Source: Pseudomonadota bacterium
GTDB taxonomy: Bacteria; Pseudomonadota; Gammaproteobacteria; Burkholderiales; Methylophilaceae
NCBI GenBank assembly: GCA_029556915.1
Contig: JAKQIT010000048.1
Coordinates: forward strand, 62,001 to 126,000
Direction of reading: 5' to 3'
DNA: 64,000 bases
Shown here: one piece after another, positions 44,997 to 54,837 of the stretch
Layout of the letters: every line of letters starts with the position of its first letter
Numbering within the stretch: position 1 is the first letter of the stretch
Notes under the pieces: generated by a model
Seen by the model: the letters and a program-made list of their open reading frames with translations, nothing else
Databases searched by the model: none
Told to the model about the DNA's origin: nothing
Position numbers and translations under genes: made by a program

Positions 44997-45035
44997 ATGC
45001 TCTGTAAGCCAGTATCCATGCGGCTTGCAGAGCAT
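44997..45035 (-). repeat. 3'-end hairpin repeat, copy 4 (after ampG-like gene)
   Basis: ATGCTCTGTAAGCC ... GGCTTGCAGAGCAT, with compensatory stem bases as in copy 2. The CCCGATAAAA flank on the plus-strand left shows that it is oriented with the minus strand, 43 bases after the AmpG-like gene's stop. The rest of the 44824-45078 gap has no gene. Confidence 0.75.
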
Positions 45036-45078
45036 CAAAAAGAAGTATGGGCTAAAACGGGGCTTTTTTTAACATTTT

Positions 45079-46356
45079 TTATGCGGAAGTATCCTGCACT
45101 TTTTCAGTGTTCCAAGGGGCGACTTTTAGCAATAACAGCATGCCGGGAATGGCTAATAAAGTGCAGACGTAAAAGAAGTTTTCCCAACCCAGATTTTCTA
45201 CCATGCCGCCTGTAAGCGCGTTAAAAAATGAGCGTGGCACGGCGGATAAGCTGGTGAATAAAGCGAGCTGAGTGGCGGTGTAAATGGGGTTGGTTTCACG
45301 TGCCATGTAGGCCACGTAGGCTGCTGTGCCCAGCCCTACGCCAAAAGCTTCTGCGCCAATGACGATGGCCAACATGGTGCGCTCAGCTGCACCAATCGCT
45401 TCAAAAGGTCCTGAATGCGCTAGCCAAGCAAAGCCTAAAATAGTCACGGCTTGGGCAACGCCAAATATCCACAAGGCACGATTGACGCCGAGTTTGAGCA
45501 TCCACAAGCCACCCACAAAGGCTCCCGCAATTTGCATCACCAAGCCGCTACCTTTGGCGATAGCGCCAATGTCGCTTTTGGTAAAATGCATGTCTAAATA
45601 AAACGGTGTGGCAAGCGCGGTGGCCATGCTATCGCCCAGTTTGTAGAGCAAAATAAACAGTAGCACTAGCATGGCGCTTTGCCAGCCTTGGCGGTTAATA
45701 AATTCTTTAAACGGCTCAACCACTGAGGCCACCAGCGTTTTGGGGGCGGCGATGGAGCTAGACTCTTTAACCACCAAGGTCATGATAATTCCGGGCAACA
45801 TAAATAGGGCAACAATCCAAAACACTGATGACCACGGTAAATGATCGGCCAATATCAGTCCGAGCGAACCCGGCACTAAACCGGCAATGCGGTAAGCATT
45901 GACATGGATGCTGTTGCCTAGGCCTAATTCGTGGTCGCTCAAAATTTCGCGCCTAAAAGCGTCAATGACAATGTCTTGGCTGGCAGAGAAAAACGCGATG
46001 ATGGTGGAAATAATCGCAATGGTGGTGATGTCGAGTTTGGGCTCGTAAAAGCCATACGCCACCATGCCGAAAAATAATGCAACTTGCGTAATCAACATCC
46101 AACTACGGCGGCGCCCAAGTGGGGCGATGAGGTTATATCTATCCATCAATGGCGCCCAAATAAACTTCCACGAGTAGGGCAATTGAATAAACGCAAACGC
46201 GGCAATCGTTTTAAGGTTCATGCCCTCAGAGCGAAGCCATGCGGGCAATAACTGTAACAGTAAATACAATGGCAAGCCTGAAGTGAAGCCTAAAAATACA
46301 CAGGCCAGCATTCTTTTTGTGAAAATGGACTGCCAGATAGAAAGTTTATTTTCCAC
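45079..46356 (-). CDS. AmpG-like muropeptide permease (MFS)
   Basis: 425 residues, about 12 transmembrane helices. The start SGLPLYLLLQLLPAWLR, the FAFIQLPYSWKFIWAPLMDRY loop and the LGRRRSWM motif are typical of AmpG. It would import anhydromuropeptides for wall recycling. It overlaps the end of metW by 11 bases, making a metX-metW-ampG string, although the functions are unrelated. Confidence 0.88.
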   Translation of the reverse strand: MENKLSIWQSIFTKRMLACVFLGFTSGLPLYLLLQLLPAWLRSEGMNLKTIAAFAFIQLPYSWKFIWAPLMDRYNLIAPLGRRRSWMLITQVALFFGMVAYGFYEPKLDITTIAIISTIIAFFSASQDIVIDAFRREILSDHELGLGNSIHVNAYRIAGLVPGSLGLILADHLPWSSVFWIVALFMLPGIIMTLVVKESSSIAAPKTLVASVVEPFKEFINRQGWQSAMLVLLFILLYKLGDSMATALATPFYLDMHFTKSDIGAIAKGSGLVMQIAGAFVGGLWMLKLGVNRALWIFGVAQAVTILGFAWLAHSGPFEAIGAAERTMLAIVIGAEAFGVGLGTAAYVAYMARETNPIYTATQLALFTSLSAVPRSFFNALTGGMVENLGWENFFYVCTLLAIPGMLLLLKVAPWNTEKVQDTSA

Positions 46357-46969
46357 TAGCTTTTAACCGATACATCGCCAAATTGCCTAAAAAATTAGGC
46401 ATGATGCTGACATCGCTACCATCCGTAATTACTTTACGCTCCAACACTTCAATTTTGTAATTATTACAAAAATTATCAAAATCTTTGATGGTGCAAAGGT
46501 GTACATTGGGCGTGTCGTACCACTGATATGGCAGTGTTTTTGATACAGGCATATTGCCAGTGAGGATTTGAATACGATTGCGCCAATAACCAAAATTTGG
46601 AAATGTAACAATAATTTCGCGGCCAACTCTGAGCATTTCAAGCACAATTTCTTCAGTGTTATGCATGGCTTGTAGGGTTTGCGAGAGAATCACAGTATCA
46701 AAAGATTGGTCTTCAAAGCCTGATAAACCATCTTCTAAGTCCATCTGAATAACGTTGGTGCCATTTTGCAGGCAAGCCAACCAGTTAACATCGTCTTTTT
46801 CAACGCCATAACCTTTTACCGAGAGTGATTCACGTAAGTATTTTAGTAAAGTGCCATCGCCGCAACCCAAATCAAGCACCTTGCCTTTAGGTTTGACCCA
46901 GTTTGCAATAATTGCAAAATCTTGACGCATTGGCGCGTTTGTATTTGTAATAATTACATTATTTTGCAT
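46346..46969 (-). CDS. metW: MetW methyltransferase-like protein
   Basis: 207 residues with SAM-binding motif KVLDLGCGDGTLLKYL near residues 30-45, a VIQMDLEDGL acidic loop and the FPNFGYWRNRIQIL segment typical of MetW. It partners MetX in methionine synthesis in many proteobacteria. It starts two bases after the metX stop. Confidence 0.94.
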   Translation of the reverse strand: MQNNVIITNTNAPMRQDFAIIANWVKPKGKVLDLGCGDGTLLKYLRESLSVKGYGVEKDDVNWLACLQNGTNVIQMDLEDGLSGFEDQSFDTVILSQTLQAMHNTEEIVLEMLRVGREIIVTFPNFGYWRNRIQILTGNMPVSKTLPYQWYDTPNVHLCTIKDFDNFCNNYKIEVLERKVITDGSDVSIMPNFLGNLAMYRLKASGK

Positions 46970-46971
46970 GG

Positions 46972-48099
46972 TTACACCTCCACCTTGCTTAAATAATTAC
47001 GCAAAATGTTGTGATAATGCGCATCTGGCATTAAAAATGCGTCATGACCATGCGCGGCGGTTACTTCGGCATAGCTCACGGTGCGTTCATTATCCAGCAA
47101 TGCTTTGACGATTTCTCGTGAGCGGGCTGGTGAAAAACGCCAGTCACTTGTGAATGAAACAACTAAAAATTCTGCCGTTGCCTGCTGAAGTGCCGCACTT
47201 AAATCATTGTTAAATGCGAGTGCAGGATCATAATAATCGAGTGCGCGCGTCATGCGCAAATAGGTGTTGGCGTCAAACTCACCGGCAAATTTATCGCCTT
47301 GATAACGCAAGTAGGATTCCATTTCAAACTCAACATCAAAGCTATATTTAATTTCACCAGAGCGCAGTTTTCGGCCAAATTTTTCACCCATCACGTCATC
47401 ACTTAAATAGGTGATATGCCCTAACATGCGCGCAATGCGCAAGCCACGGCGCGGCACAACGCCATGCGCATAAAAGTCGCCACCGTGAAACTCTGGGTCG
47501 GTAATAATTGCTTGGCGCGCCACTTCATTAAATGCCATATTTTGTGCGGTGAGGTTGGGGGCAGAGGCAATCACCAGCGCATGACGCACGCGGTTAGGGT
47601 AGGCCAGTGTCCATTGTAACGCTTGCATGCCGCCTAAACTGCCACCAATTACGGCAGCAAGTTGCTGAATACCTAAATAATCTAGCAATAAAGCTTGTGA
47701 GTTGACCCAATCTTCTACCGTTACGATAGGAAAAGCTGAACCCCACGGCTTGTTAGTGGATGGATTGATGCTGGCTGGTCCAGTAGTGCCGTGACAGCCA
47801 CCTAAATTATTTAACCCAATAACAAAAAACTTATTGGTATCTAATGGTTTGTTGGGGCCAACGAGGTTATCCCACCAACCCGCGTTTTTATCTGATTCGG
47901 CATACTTTCCAGCTACGTGATGATTACCAGAAAGCGCGTGACAAATGAGCACGGCGTTAGATTTATCGGCATTTAGGGTGCCATAAGTTTCATACACCAA
48001 ATCAAACTGAGGCAATATGGCGCCACTTTTTAGCGTAAGCGGTGCATTAAAATGCGCGGTTTGCGCTTGTATAATTCCAATTGAGTTATTTTCTTGCAT
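46972..48099 (-). CDS. metX: Homoserine O-acyltransferase MetX
   Basis: 375 residues, alpha/beta-hydrolase fold: oxyanion [11 protein letters not shown] near 52, nucleophile Ser in [12 protein letters not shown] near 150, the acid near 318 (SDWRFSP), and His in [10 protein letters not shown] near 355. It acylates homoserine; acetyl versus succinyl specificity cannot be told by eye. First gene of the metX-metW pair, divergent from an alpha/beta hydrolase. Confidence 0.94.
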   Translation of the reverse strand: MQENNSIGIIQAQTAHFNAPLTLKSGAILPQFDLVYETYGTLNADKSNAVLICHALSGNHHVAGKYAESDKNAGWWDNLVGPNKPLDTNKFFVIGLNNLGGCHGTTGPASINPSTNKPWGSAFPIVTVEDWVNSQALLLDYLGIQQLAAVIGGSLGGMQALQWTLAYPNRVRHALVIASAPNLTAQNMAFNEVARQAIITDPEFHGGDFYAHGVVPRRGLRIARMLGHITYLSDDVMGEKFGRKLRSGEIKYSFDVEFEMESYLRYQGDKFAGEFDANTYLRMTRALDYYDPALAFNNDLSAALQQATAEFLVVSFTSDWRFSPARSREIVKALLDNERTVSYAEVTAAHGHDAFLMPDAHYHNILRNYLSKVEV

Positions 48100-48146
48100 G
48101 TTTTAATTATACTATGGCTTATGGCACAAACTCATCTCAAAATTTC

Positions 48147-48851
48147 ATGACCAACACAGAAAGCATCACCCTTGTACTATTGCCAGGCATGGACGGCACA
48201 GGCAAACTGTTTGACCCTTTATTGCGGCAATTGCCGTCGCATATTAAGCCCGAGGTCATTCGGTATCCAACTACGGACAAGCTTAGTTACCAAGCGCTCA
48301 CTGAGCTAGCACGCGAGCAAGTGCCGCGAAAACAGCCATATTTATTATTGGGCGAATCATTTTCTGGGCCAATAGCCATTTCATTGGCCGCCAGCGCTGA
48401 CACACAACTAAAAGGCGTGATTTTATCTTGCACTTTTGCCCGCAACCCAAGACAGTTTTTATCTAAATTTGGCGTGTTAGTGCCAAGATTGCCCATCAAC
48501 GCATGGTCGATGCCGCTGTTAAATCAATTATTGATGGGGAGTTTTAAAGACTCAGACATTAGCAATCAACTTTTTGAAGCCGTTTCGCAAGTTTCTCCTG
48601 AAGTGATGCGTTATCGATTAGATGAGGTGATGCACGTGGATGAAACGCAAGCGCTAAAAAATATTAGTAAGCCGATACTGTATCTGCAGGGTAAAGAAGA
48701 CTATTTAGTGCCAGCATCCGCAGCGCTCACCATTATGCAGTTGGCAAAACAAGCCGAGATGATTGCCATAGACGCACCACATTTACTTTTGCAAGTGGCG
48801 GCAAAAGAAGCGGCACGGCATATATTACAGTTTGCGCAAAAGGTGAGTTAA
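48147..48851 (+). CDS. Alpha/beta hydrolase
   Basis: 234 residues from ATG 48147, preferred because the upstream part of the frame (from 48081) overlaps metX. VLLPGMDGTGKLFDP near 10-24 forms the oxyanion region, GESFSGPIA near 72 holds the nucleophile Ser, LYLQGKEDYLVP carries the Asp and DAPHLLLQ the His. Substrate unknown. It overlaps convergent prmC by four bases. Confidence 0.85.
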   Translation: MTNTESITLVLLPGMDGTGKLFDPLLRQLPSHIKPEVIRYPTTDKLSYQALTELAREQVPRKQPYLLLGESFSGPIAISLAASADTQLKGVILSCTFARNPRQFLSKFGVLVPRLPINAWSMPLLNQLLMGSFKDSDISNQLFEAVSQVSPEVMRYRLDEVMHVDETQALKNISKPILYLQGKEDYLVPASAALTIMQLAKQAEMIAIDAPHLLLQVAAKEAARHILQFAQKVS

Positions 48852-49723
48852 GCTGACCAGTGTGTGCTTACTATGAGTGGATTTTTGCCTATCGTAACAC
48901 GCTGGTGACCGCCTAAATCTTTAATCGATTCAATATGTGTTAACCCAATTGAAGCCATTAAATCTGTAACAGCCTGTGCTTGGTTGTAGCCATGCTCAAG
49001 CATTATCCAACCTTGTGGTTTAAGGTAGATTAAGCATTCGCCAATAATCTGCCGAATATCGTCTAAACCATCCACACCAGATGCCAAAGCAGAAATAGGC
49101 TCAAAACGTAAATCACCTTGTCTTAAATGCGCATCTGCATTTTCAATATAGGGCGGATTGCTCACGATGAGGTCGAATTTTTTATCATTTAACTCGCCAA
49201 ACCAATCGCTTAGAATAAATTGAATATTGCTAATTTCTAATTTTTGCGCATTTTGCTGGGCGATATTTAAAGCGCCCTTAGAGGCATCCACAGCCGTTAC
49301 AAATGCGATTGGGAAATTTTTAGCAACCGCCAATGCAATTGCGCCTGAGCCCGTGCCAAGGTCGAGAATTGTTGGGTTTTTTGTGGTAAAACTTACCAGC
49401 TTATTTAATGCCGCTTCTACTAAAGTTTCAGTATCCGCGCGCGGAATCAGCGTATCAGGCGAGACTTTTAATGTTAAACCGTAAAACTCTCGATAGCCAA
49501 GAATGTAGGCAACAGGTTCACCTTGCATGCGGCGTGTTAATAATGCCTCAAAAGCGGCATGGCTACTTGCTTGTAGGGCTTCGTTCTCATGCGCAATTAA
49601 CCATGCACGGTTTACCTGAAGCACGTGCTGGAGCAAATATTGCGCTTCAAGCTTGGCTTCAGGCGTATTAAGCTGCAAGGTAGCAGATTGCAACACACTT
49701 TTTATAGATGAGCTGGCGTGCAT
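48848..49723 (-). CDS. prmC: Release factor glutamine N5-methyltransferase
   Basis: 291 residues. The N-terminal helical domain (residues 1-80) is followed by a methyltransferase domain with ILDLGTGSGAIALA near 118 and the Gln-binding NPPY in VSNPPYIENAD near 188. It methylates the GGQ glutamine of release factors; prfA lies two genes upstream on the same strand, with a TPR lipoprotein gene between. Confidence 0.94.
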   Translation of the reverse strand: MHASSSIKSVLQSATLQLNTPEAKLEAQYLLQHVLQVNRAWLIAHENEALQASSHAAFEALLTRRMQGEPVAYILGYREFYGLTLKVSPDTLIPRADTETLVEAALNKLVSFTTKNPTILDLGTGSGAIALAVAKNFPIAFVTAVDASKGALNIAQQNAQKLEISNIQFILSDWFGELNDKKFDLIVSNPPYIENADAHLRQGDLRFEPISALASGVDGLDDIRQIIGECLIYLKPQGWIMLEHGYNQAQAVTDLMASIGLTHIESIKDLGGHQRVTIGKNPLIVSTHWSA

Positions 49724-49748
49724 AACGGCAGTATTTAAGCGTTAGTGC

Positions 49749-50687
49749 TTAAATGTGAATTGTGGCCCCAGATTTTTTCTCATCTTTAGGCTTGGTTTCA
49801 TTAGGCTGAGCATCTTTACTGGCCGCTTTTGGTTGCACTTCTTGCCAAACTTTATCTAATAGCGCAACAAAGCCCGCGTCTGCAGGCACGGTGTGTTGTT
49901 TAGTGTCGCTCAATTCACCTTCATAAAGCCATACGCCACTCATTTTTAAGGCCTCGGTTAAAGGTGCTTTCGCTTCATCGGTGCGTCCAAGCAGCCACTT
50001 TGCATACGCAGTATTGCCTAGCGCCATCGCTTTAGTTTCGCTAGAAGTTGCTTTTGCCGCTTGCTCAAGAGCGGTTAATGCTTGTGTGAGCAAAGCCTCA
50101 CGCGCAAGTGCATCGTCCCAAGTTTGTTTAGCCTGTAAAATCAGCCCAAAACCTTTGTTGTTATACGCAACATCCACATGTTGGCGCAACCGCGCATTGC
50201 TTGAAGATGCTAAACGGCTGATAATTTCATCATAGGTTTTAGCTTCATCTTGGCTATTTTTTAAATCATTAAACAAATAACTTTTATTCATCATGGCGTT
50301 AGCTACTAACACCTGCACTTCAATATTGTTAGACGCACCATAACGCTCAATGAGCGTGTTATAGGTTTGCAAGGCTTTATCGCTCAGTTTTAAGCCATCT
50401 AACGCGTAGCCTTTTTCAAGCATGGCTTTGGCCACCTCTTCTTGCAAATTGGGGTCAGCAGATTTGCCATGCTGCAAAATCACTTTTTCTAAAATCGCAA
50501 TCGCTTTTTTCCACTGTTGCGCTTTATTCAGTTCTTCCGCTTTTAATACAATTTGAATCGCATCAAACAAAATTGTACTTTTGTCTGAAACAGCAGGAGT
50601 TTCAGCAGTCTTTTTTGTGTCACAAGCCGCTAAAGAAAGTAGCAAAATAAACACCAACAAACCATGCCAAAACTGCTTATTTATCAT
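49749..50687 (-). CDS. TPR-containing lipoprotein
   Basis: 312 residues from ATG 50687 (the frame also opens at 50702). The lipobox LLSLAAC is at about residue 22. The body consists of TPR-like helical repeats (KAIAILEKVILQHG, KALQTYNTLIERYG, ALGNTAYAKWLLG). The end is Lys/Pro/Ser-rich. It is probably a periplasmic-face scaffold with unknown partners. A hairpin repeat separates it from prfA. Confidence 0.8.
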   Translation of the reverse strand: MINKQFWHGLLVFILLLSLAACDTKKTAETPAVSDKSTILFDAIQIVLKAEELNKAQQWKKAIAILEKVILQHGKSADPNLQEEVAKAMLEKGYALDGLKLSDKALQTYNTLIERYGASNNIEVQVLVANAMMNKSYLFNDLKNSQDEAKTYDEIISRLASSSNARLRQHVDVAYNNKGFGLILQAKQTWDDALAREALLTQALTALEQAAKATSSETKAMALGNTAYAKWLLGRTDEAKAPLTEALKMSGVWLYEGELSDTKQHTVPADAGFVALLDKVWQEVQPKAASKDAQPNETKPKDEKKSGATIHI

Positions 50688-50717
50688 GCTATATTCTTTC
50701 ATTATTAGTGCAATAAT

Positions 50718-50774
50718 CGCCCCGAGAAATTTTTATGCCTCTGGAAGCCGCATGCAGACTGGCTTGCAGAGGTG
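50718..50774 (-). repeat. 3'-end hairpin repeat, copy 5 (after prfA)
   Basis: On the minus strand, it follows the prfA stop by 48 bases: CCTCTGCAAGCC ... GGCTTCCAGAGG, an A/T stretch, and CTCGGGGCG. It is the same orientation relative to the upstream gene as copies 1-4. Confidence 0.78.
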
Positions 50775-50822
50775 CTAAAAGGATGTTGTGTAAAAATAAC
50801 TTAAAAATTACTTTTTTAAAAG

Positions 50823-51905
50823 TTAATTATCGTCACCTAAACTTGCCAACAAATCAGCCTGATATTCAGTCGCTAGAGCGCCAATCAATTCATCCATATC
50901 GCCTTCTGTAATTGCATCAATTTTATACAACGTCAAGTTGATGCGATGGTCGGTAATGCGTCCTTGCGGATAATTGTAAGTGCGAATGCGCTCGCTTCTG
51001 TCGCCTGAGCCAATTAAATTGCGGCGCTCGCTCGCGATTTTGCTGTTTTGTTCATCCACTTGCTTGGCTTTAATGCGTGCCGCCAACACCATCATGGCTT
51101 GCGCTTTGTTAGCGTGTTGGCTGCGTCCATCTTGGCATTCCACCACAATGCCTGTAGGCGCGTGCGTAATACGCACGGCAGAATCCGTTTTGTTAATGTG
51201 CTGCCCGCCAGCGCCGCTCGCGCGAAATGTATCAATGCGAATATCCGCTGGGTTAATCACCACGTCTGAAACTTCGTCCACTTCAGGCAAAATGGCGACT
51301 GTACAAGCGCTGGTGTGGATGCGGCCTTGCGTTTCGGTATCAGGCACGCGTTGCACGCGATGGCCGCCACTTTCAAATTTCATTTTTGAGTATGCGCCGT
51401 AGCCTTCAATTTTGGCGATAATTTCTTTATAGCCGCCCACTTCGCCTTCATTGGCAGAAAGCACTTCCACTTTCCACTTTTGCTTTTCAGCGTAGCGGCT
51501 ATACATTCTAAATAAGTCACCCGCAAATAAGCCCGATTCGTCGCCGCCCGTGCCCGCGCGAATTTCTAAAATGATATTTTTCTCGTCATTGGGGTCTTTG
51601 GGCAGTAACAATATTTGCAATGCACTTTCTACCGCCTCTAATTTAGCTTTGCCAGCGGTAATTTCTTCTTGCGCAAACTCTTTCATTTCAGGGTCGCTCA
51701 ACATGTTTTGCGCTTCTTTAATATCTTCCTCTGCTTGCACAAAGGCGTGATATTGCTCCACAATCGGTGTGATTTCTGCATGCTCTTGCGTAAGCTTGCG
51801 ATAGTTGTCCATGTTGTTAGTCACGCCTTCACTGCTCATCAGGCGGTTAATTTCTTCTAATCGCTCGCTCAAATTGGCGAGTTTGGTCATCATGCTGGGC
51901 TTCAT
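50823..51905 (-). CDS. prfA: Peptide chain release factor 1
   Basis: 360 residues. The PxT-type stop-codon recognition tripeptide appears as PDT in [13 protein letters not shown] near residue 188, followed by HTSACTVAI. The GGQ peptidyl-hydrolase motif is in [16 protein letters not shown] near 233. It recognises UAA and UAG. It starts 12 bases after hemA ends, in a hemA-prfA-(TPR)-prmC order common in proteobacteria. Confidence 0.97.
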   Translation of the reverse strand: MKPSMMTKLANLSERLEEINRLMSSEGVTNNMDNYRKLTQEHAEITPIVEQYHAFVQAEEDIKEAQNMLSDPEMKEFAQEEITAGKAKLEAVESALQILLLPKDPNDEKNIILEIRAGTGGDESGLFAGDLFRMYSRYAEKQKWKVEVLSANEGEVGGYKEIIAKIEGYGAYSKMKFESGGHRVQRVPDTETQGRIHTSACTVAILPEVDEVSDVVINPADIRIDTFRASGAGGQHINKTDSAVRITHAPTGIVVECQDGRSQHANKAQAMMVLAARIKAKQVDEQNSKIASERRNLIGSGDRSERIRTYNYPQGRITDHRINLTLYKIDAITEGDMDELIGALATEYQADLLASLGDDN

Positions 51906-51917
51906 TGCGTGCTTCTT

Positions 51918-53177
51918 TTAATGGTTAATTTGGTAAATTTGGCGTAAGGCTTGCTCTAGCCTCGTATGCTCATCGCCATGTGTTTGGTTAAGTGCGTGGC
52001 TGGGCGCGTGTAGTAGCTTGTTAGTCAGCGCGTTGCTTAATAGCTCAAGCGCTTTTTCGGGGGATTCCCCTTTTTGTAGCAGTTTTAAGGCTTTTTCTAA
52101 TTCCGCCAGCCTAATATTGTCCGCTTGGTCTCGCAAAGCTTTAATTGTTGGCACGGCATCGCGCTTTTTAAGCCAGTGCATAAAATGCTCAACGCGGTTT
52201 GCCACAATGAGTTCAGCGTCGGCAGCAGCCTGTTGGCGATTGCCCATGCCCTCACTCACTACTGCGCTTAAGTCATCTACGGTATATAAAAACACATCAT
52301 CCAAATCTTTTACTTCAGGCTCTACATCACGTGGTACGCCTAAATCCACCATAAAAATGGGGCGATGCTTGCGCATTTTTACGGCTCGTTCAACCATACC
52401 TAAGCCCACGATGGGAAGTTGGCTGGCTGTGCAGGTGATAATGATGTCGTAGTCAGCAAAGTGCGCTGGTAAATCTTGCAACAAAATTGCTTGCGCGTTA
52501 TTGCCTTGCGCAGATAGCTTTTTAGCCAAATTTTCACCGCGTTCAAGTGTACGATTGGCAATTGCAATCGTCTTAGGGCGTTGCGCGGCAAAGTGGTCGG
52601 CACATAGTTCTATCATCTCACCCGCGCCAATAAATAATACCTTTTGCTCACTAATGTTGCCAAAAATACGTTGAGCCAATTTAACAGAAGCTGCAGACAT
52701 CGAAACAGAGTTTGCGCCAATATCAGTATTGGTGCGCACTTCTTTAGCCACCTCAAAAGTGCGCTGAAACAGCTTGTGTAAAAGTGTCCCTAACGTGCCA
52801 GCTTCTTGTGCAATTTTAACGGACTGCTTAAATTGCCCTAAGATTTGCGGCTCACCCAGCACCATGCTATCCAACCCAGAAGCCACCCGAAAAGCATGTT
52901 TTACGGCCTCGTTTTCTGGCAAGGTGTAAATGTAGGGGGAAAGTGCATCTTGATCTAAGCGATGATATTGCGATAGCCAAGCGAGGGGTTTTTGCGGATT
53001 ATCAGTGCTGCAATATAGCTCTGTGCGATTGCAGGTGGATAAAATAGACGCCTCAGCGGCGTTATGTAAGGTAAGCTCGCGCAGGGCAGAGCCAAGATGC
53101 TCGCTATTAAAAGCGACATGCTCACGAATCTGAATGGGGGCGGTGGTGTGGTTGACACCAATAACGTATAGCTGCAT
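51918..53177 (-). CDS. hemA: Glutamyl-tRNA reductase
   Basis: 419 residues. The catalytic Cys is at residue 49 in STCNRTELY. Next come [10 protein letters not shown] near 108, the NADPH-binding [17 protein letters not shown] near 183 and a C-terminal dimerisation helix. It makes glutamate-1-semialdehyde, the first committed step of haem synthesis. It is divergent from rpe, with 112 bases between. Confidence 0.96.
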   Translation of the reverse strand: MQLYVIGVNHTTAPIQIREHVAFNSEHLGSALRELTLHNAAEASILSTCNRTELYCSTDNPQKPLAWLSQYHRLDQDALSPYIYTLPENEAVKHAFRVASGLDSMVLGEPQILGQFKQSVKIAQEAGTLGTLLHKLFQRTFEVAKEVRTNTDIGANSVSMSAASVKLAQRIFGNISEQKVLFIGAGEMIELCADHFAAQRPKTIAIANRTLERGENLAKKLSAQGNNAQAILLQDLPAHFADYDIIITCTASQLPIVGLGMVERAVKMRKHRPIFMVDLGVPRDVEPEVKDLDDVFLYTVDDLSAVVSEGMGNRQQAAADAELIVANRVEHFMHWLKKRDAVPTIKALRDQADNIRLAELEKALKLLQKGESPEKALELLSNALTNKLLHAPSHALNQTHGDEHTRLEQALRQIYQINH

Positions 53178-53289
53178 AGGCGTAATTTTGAGCGATTAGC
53201 ACATGTTAAGCAAGAACCATATCTAAAAACAGTAAAATAGCGTTAAAATAACGGTTTAGCCTTTCATTTAGACGACGGAAATATCAATC

Positions 53290-53997
53290 ATGGATAAAAC
53301 TTTTAGAATTGCCCCCAGTATTCTTTCAGCTAACTTTGCCAAATTAGGTCAAGAAATTGACGATGTGATTACCTCTGGTACAGATTTAGTGCATTTTGAT
53401 GTGATGGACAACCATTACGTGCCAAACTTAACAATCGGTCCATTAGTATGTGACGCGATTCGTGAGGTTTCTAAAAAAGTGGGCGCTTTAATTGATGTGC
53501 ATTTAATGGTAAAACCGGTTGACCGCATTATTCCTGATTTTGCTAAAGCAGGGGCTAATATTATTACTTTTCACCCAGAAGCTTCTGAACATATTGACCG
53601 CAGTCTAGCGATGGTGCGCGATTTAGGCTGCAAATCAGGCTTGGTATTTAACCCAGCAACGCCGCTTAACTACCTAGACCACGTGATGGATAAAGTAGAT
53701 ATGATTTTATTGATGTCTGTTAACCCTGGTTTTGGCGGTCAAAAATTTATTCCAGAAACCTTAGAAAAGCTAAAGTTAGCACGTGCGCGCATTGATGCGT
53801 ATTATCAAAAAACTGGTCGCCAAATATGGCTTGAAGTGGATGGTGGCGTTAATGCGCAAAACATCGTGGAGATTGCGCGTGCTGGTGCAGATACGTTTGT
53901 AGCAGGTAACGCAATTTTTACCAAAGGTCTTGATTCAGACAAAAACCGCTACAACACTGTAGTAGGTGAAATGCGCGCGGCATTGGCAACTGTATAA
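53290..53997 (+). CDS. rpe: Ribulose-phosphate 3-epimerase
   Basis: 235 residues, TIM barrel: [30 protein letters not shown] (metal His and Asp), [18 protein letters not shown] near 147, and EVDGGVN near 183. It interconverts ribulose-5-P and xylulose-5-P, serving the pentose phosphate and, in methylotrophs, the ribulose monophosphate cycle. First gene of the rpe-gph-trpE string. Confidence 0.96.
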   Translation: MDKTFRIAPSILSANFAKLGQEIDDVITSGTDLVHFDVMDNHYVPNLTIGPLVCDAIREVSKKVGALIDVHLMVKPVDRIIPDFAKAGANIITFHPEASEHIDRSLAMVRDLGCKSGLVFNPATPLNYLDHVMDKVDMILLMSVNPGFGGQKFIPETLEKLKLARARIDAYYQKTGRQIWLEVDGGVNAQNIVEIARAGADTFVAGNAIFTKGLDSDKNRYNTVVGEMRAALATV

Positions 53998-54020
53998 TTT
54001 AAATTTTAGTTGCTGTAGGG

Positions 54021-54698
54021 ATGTCGCAGTTTAGAGTAAAAGCCGTCATGTTTGACCTTGACGGCACTTTAATTGACAGTGCGCCAGAAATTGCTTTTGC
54101 TGCCAATCAAATGCTGGCAGATTTACATTTGCCAACGTTACCGCAATCGCAAATAGAACATTATATTGGCGAAGGTGCGCAAGTGCTGATTAAGCGTTGT
54201 TTAACCGGCCGGTTAAATGTGGAGCCAGAAGCAGCTTTATTTGAGCAAGCGCAAACTTTGTTTTTTGCACATTACTCAAACAATGTTGCCAATAGCCAGC
54301 CTTTTAATGGCGTAGTAAGCGGTTTAAAAATGCTGTGGCGACATGGTTTTAAATTGGCATGCGTGACTAATAAACCTGAAAAATTCACCTTGCCTTTATT
54401 GGCTAAAAGTGGGTTGGCGGAATTTTTTGACTGCGTGGTTTCCGGGGATAGTTTGCCGCACAAAAAGCCGCACCCTATGCAACTGCACCATATATGCAAA
54501 AAGCTGGATGTGCCAGAATATGAAGCTATGCTGGTGGGTGATTCCAACACAGATATCGAGGCAGCCCATGCTGCAGGGTGCTTTATAATTACCGTGCCTT
54601 ATGGGTATAATCAGGGCAAGCCGATTGATACATCTAAAGTGGATGCAACAGTCAATGATTTAACTGAACTTTCGAATAAGATAGCGTTATTAACATGA
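54021..54698 (+). CDS. gph: Phosphoglycolate phosphatase (HAD)
   Basis: 225 residues: HAD motif I MFDLDGTLIDS near residue 10, motif II VTNKP, a Lys in HKKPHP, and motif IV VGDSNTDIEAA near 172. It removes phosphoglycolate formed during DNA repair. It lies 23 bases after rpe, and trpE follows; this order is typical for beta- and gammaproteobacteria. Confidence 0.93.
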   Translation: MSQFRVKAVMFDLDGTLIDSAPEIAFAANQMLADLHLPTLPQSQIEHYIGEGAQVLIKRCLTGRLNVEPEAALFEQAQTLFFAHYSNNVANSQPFNGVVSGLKMLWRHGFKLACVTNKPEKFTLPLLAKSGLAEFFDCVVSGDSLPHKKPHPMQLHHICKKLDVPEYEAMLVGDSNTDIEAAHAAGCFIITVPYGYNQGKPIDTSKVDATVNDLTELSNKIALLT

Positions 54699-54741
54699 TT
54701 TTCCTAAATCGTAATTTTCTAAGTTGGCGTTTGCCTCGTTC

Positions 54742-54763
54742 TTGGCGAAGCTAGTCTAGCCAA
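54742..54763 (+). other. Small hairpin in the gph-trpE spacer
   Basis: TTGGC and GCCAA arms with inner CTAG repeats form a short stem in the 139-base spacer before trpE. No U-run follows and no Trp-codon leader peptide is visible, so trp attenuation is not supported; role uncertain. Confidence 0.3.
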
Positions 54764-54837
54764 ACAAGGATGGCGTTTATCACGCAAAGACCTAGCTACA
54801 CCGATGTATTGCCCAGAGAAAATTATTAGGAAAAATC

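Noticed and set aside
54699-54837. trp attenuator upstream of trpE
   Set aside because: There is no leader peptide with tandem Trp codons and no terminator U-run; only a short hairpin is present.
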